Origin: Ruminococcus sp.
Lineage (GTDB): Bacteria > Bacillota > Clostridia > Oscillospirales > Ruminococcaceae
DNA: 34,650 bases
Direction: 5' to 3'
NCBI RefSeq assembly: GCF_017549005.1
Contig: NZ_JAFYYT010000031.1
Location: 1 to 34,650 of the forward strand
In this document: one piece after another, positions 33,655-34,650 of the stretch
How positions within the stretch are numbered: the first letter of the stretch is position 1
Layout of the letters: every line of letters begins with the position of its first letter
The notes under the pieces: model-generated
Databases searched by the model: none
The model's input: only the letters and a program-made list of their open reading frames with translations
What the model was told of the DNA's origin: nothing
Program-made: the position numbers and the translations under genes

Positions 33655-34650
33655 GTGGAAATCAACACACTCAAAAAGGTCATCAGCGGAACTGTTTCTG
33701 CAATGATGATCGCAGCAAGCGTACCGTTCTCCGCTTCAGCCGCTGTTGGAAACATTGATTTAGGCAGCATTTCAGGCGGCAAGGTAGAGGGCGGCTTCGG
33801 AGGTTTCGGCGGCGGAATGAACTGGGGCGGCAACGGCGGCGGCCAGGACTGGAGCGGTTTTGCAGGCGGCTTTAACGGCGGCGGAGCAAACATCGGTTCA
33901 GACGCAGGCAGCGGCGGTAATGCTCAGTCAGGTCTCAACGCCAAGATCAAGGGCGATATGCCCACAACTGTTCCCAGCGGAGCTGAGAAGAGCAGCCAGT
34001 GCAAGGTAGAGAAGAAGAATTATATGTGTAAATACACAGGCAAGCAGAAGACCTGCAACGTAATTCTTCCTCCGAACTACAATTCAAGCAAGAAATACCC
34101 TGTAATGTTCGTCCTCCACGGTATCATGGGCAGCGAAAACGACATGGTAAGCGGTATGGGCGTTCAGGAGCTTATGACAGGTCTTATGTCAAGCGGTCAG
34201 GCTGAGGAGTTCATCGTTGTAACTCCTAATATGTTCACCAGCAAGACAATGAGCGGTCCGAGCGGTATCAACCAGCAGACCTGCGCCGAGTACGACAACT
34301 TCCTCTACGATGTTACAGAGAGCCTTCTCCCATTTATAAAGGAGAACTACTCCGTAAAGGAAGGCAGAGAGAACACAGCTATCACAGGTTTCTCAATGGG
34401 CGGCCGTGAGGCTATCTACTGCGGAATCATGCGTCCTGACGTATTCGGTTACGTAGGCGGCGCCTGCCCTGCACCGGGTATCACACCAGGTACAGATTCA
34501 TTCATGACTCACCCCGGCTGTATGCAGGAGAGCGAGTTCAAGTTCAGAAACGTAGGTCCCGAGCCTGAGGTATTCATGATCACAGGCGGTACAAACGACT
34601 CTGTTGTTGGTACTTTCCCGTCACAGTACAGCAGTATCCTTACAAAGAAC
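33655..34650 (+). CDS. exported CE1-type esterase (3' end beyond window), GTG start
   Basis: A secreted esterase open to the last base (332 codons seen). It is probably an acetyl-xylan or feruloyl esterase removing side groups from plant xylan. AAGGAG is 8 bases before GTG at 33655; no upstream ATG is in frame. A signal peptide (about 1-28) ends near SASAA. Residues about 40-90 are a Gly/Asn/Trp-rich low-complexity stretch. The catalytic domain starts near residue 125 with CNVILPPNYNSSKKYPV and has an oxyanion-type LHGIMGSEND and the nucleophile elbow GFSMGGREA, with Ser at about 249. The segment EVFMITGGTNDSVV is where the catalytic Asp is expected. The His and any dockerin or binding module would lie past the window edge. 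With the GH3 fragment at the other edge, it supports a fibre-degrading lifestyle. Confidence 0.85.
   Translation, partial: MEINTLKKVISGTVSAMMIAASVPFSASAAVGNIDLGSISGGKVEGGFGGFGGGMNWGGNGGGQDWSGFAGGFNGGGANIGSDAGSGGNAQSGLNAKIKGDMPTTVPSGAEKSSQCKVEKKNYMCKYTGKQKTCNVILPPNYNSSKKYPVMFVLHGIMGSENDMVSGMGVQELMTGLMSSGQAEEFIVVTPNMFTSKTMSGPSGINQQTCAEYDNFLYDVTESLLPFIKENYSVKEGRENTAITGFSMGGREAIYCGIMRPDVFGYVGGACPAPGITPGTDSFMTHPGCMQESEFKFRNVGPEPEVFMITGGTNDSVVGTFPSQYSSILTKN

Noticed and set aside
33558-33893. Minus-strand Pro-rich 111-codon frame
   Set aside because: It is the shadow of the Gly-rich linker of the esterase, whose GTG frame has a ribosome-binding site, signal peptide and catalytic motif.

Overview
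The window suggests a fibre-degrading Ruminococcus-like Firmicute. Evidence: three C-terminal dockerin modules plus one dockerin-like module on exported proteins, a truncated family-3 glycoside hydrolase at the left edge, a CE1-type esterase at the right edge, Thr-rich linkers, BspA-type leucine-rich repeats, AAGGAG/GGAGG ribosome-binding sites and TTGACA-17-TATAAT promoters. Genus is inferred from module style, not from a marker gene. No rRNA, tRNA, CRISPR array, prophage or intact transposon was seen.

Layout. 1-1.5 kb: 3' end of a GH3 enzyme, then a scar with a transposase-like fragment and a dispersed repeat. 1.5-5.4 kb (-): large LRR-dockerin surface protein. 5.8-10.4 kb (-): five-gene operon of ABC ATPase, two membrane proteins, response regulator and sensor kinase, probably sensing and expelling an envelope-active compound. 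10.6-12.6 kb (-): small membrane-anchored protein and a dockerin protein resembling IseA-type hydrolase inhibitors. 12.95-15.2 kb (-): GAF-GGDEF-EAL c-di-GMP enzyme, ended by a long palindrome with an IS-end-like core. 15.6 kb (+): small secreted SH3-like protein. 16.4-19.0 kb (-): second LRR-dockerin protein. 19.3-22.2 kb (+): a sortase-type Tp47-like surface protein followed by a ferric-reductase-like/FMN-binding membrane protein. 22.3-23.4 kb (-): RTX-like exported protein with a 12-copy 24-bp repeat, preceded by a disrupted small gene with a strong promoter. 23.8-27.4 kb (-): YtrA-type GntR regulator, ABC ATPase and large permease. 27.6-30.8 kb (-): 1087-residue exported protein with dockerin-like and SH3-like modules. 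31.1-33.0 kb (-): second OmpR-type two-component system. 33.65 kb to the end (+): GTG-start CE1-type esterase, cut by the window edge.

How the parts fit (inference): most genes act at or outside the envelope. The dockerin proteins would dock onto a cellulosome-like scaffold that also serves the carbohydrate-active enzymes at both edges. Two ABC modules, two two-component systems and a c-di-GMP enzyme monitor and adjust the surface. The most novel-looking items are the Tp47-like/haem-FMN pair, a shared TGTAAC-N17-CGAT (ECF-type) promoter at two secreted-protein genes, and the RTX-like repeat protein with its upstream small ORFs.
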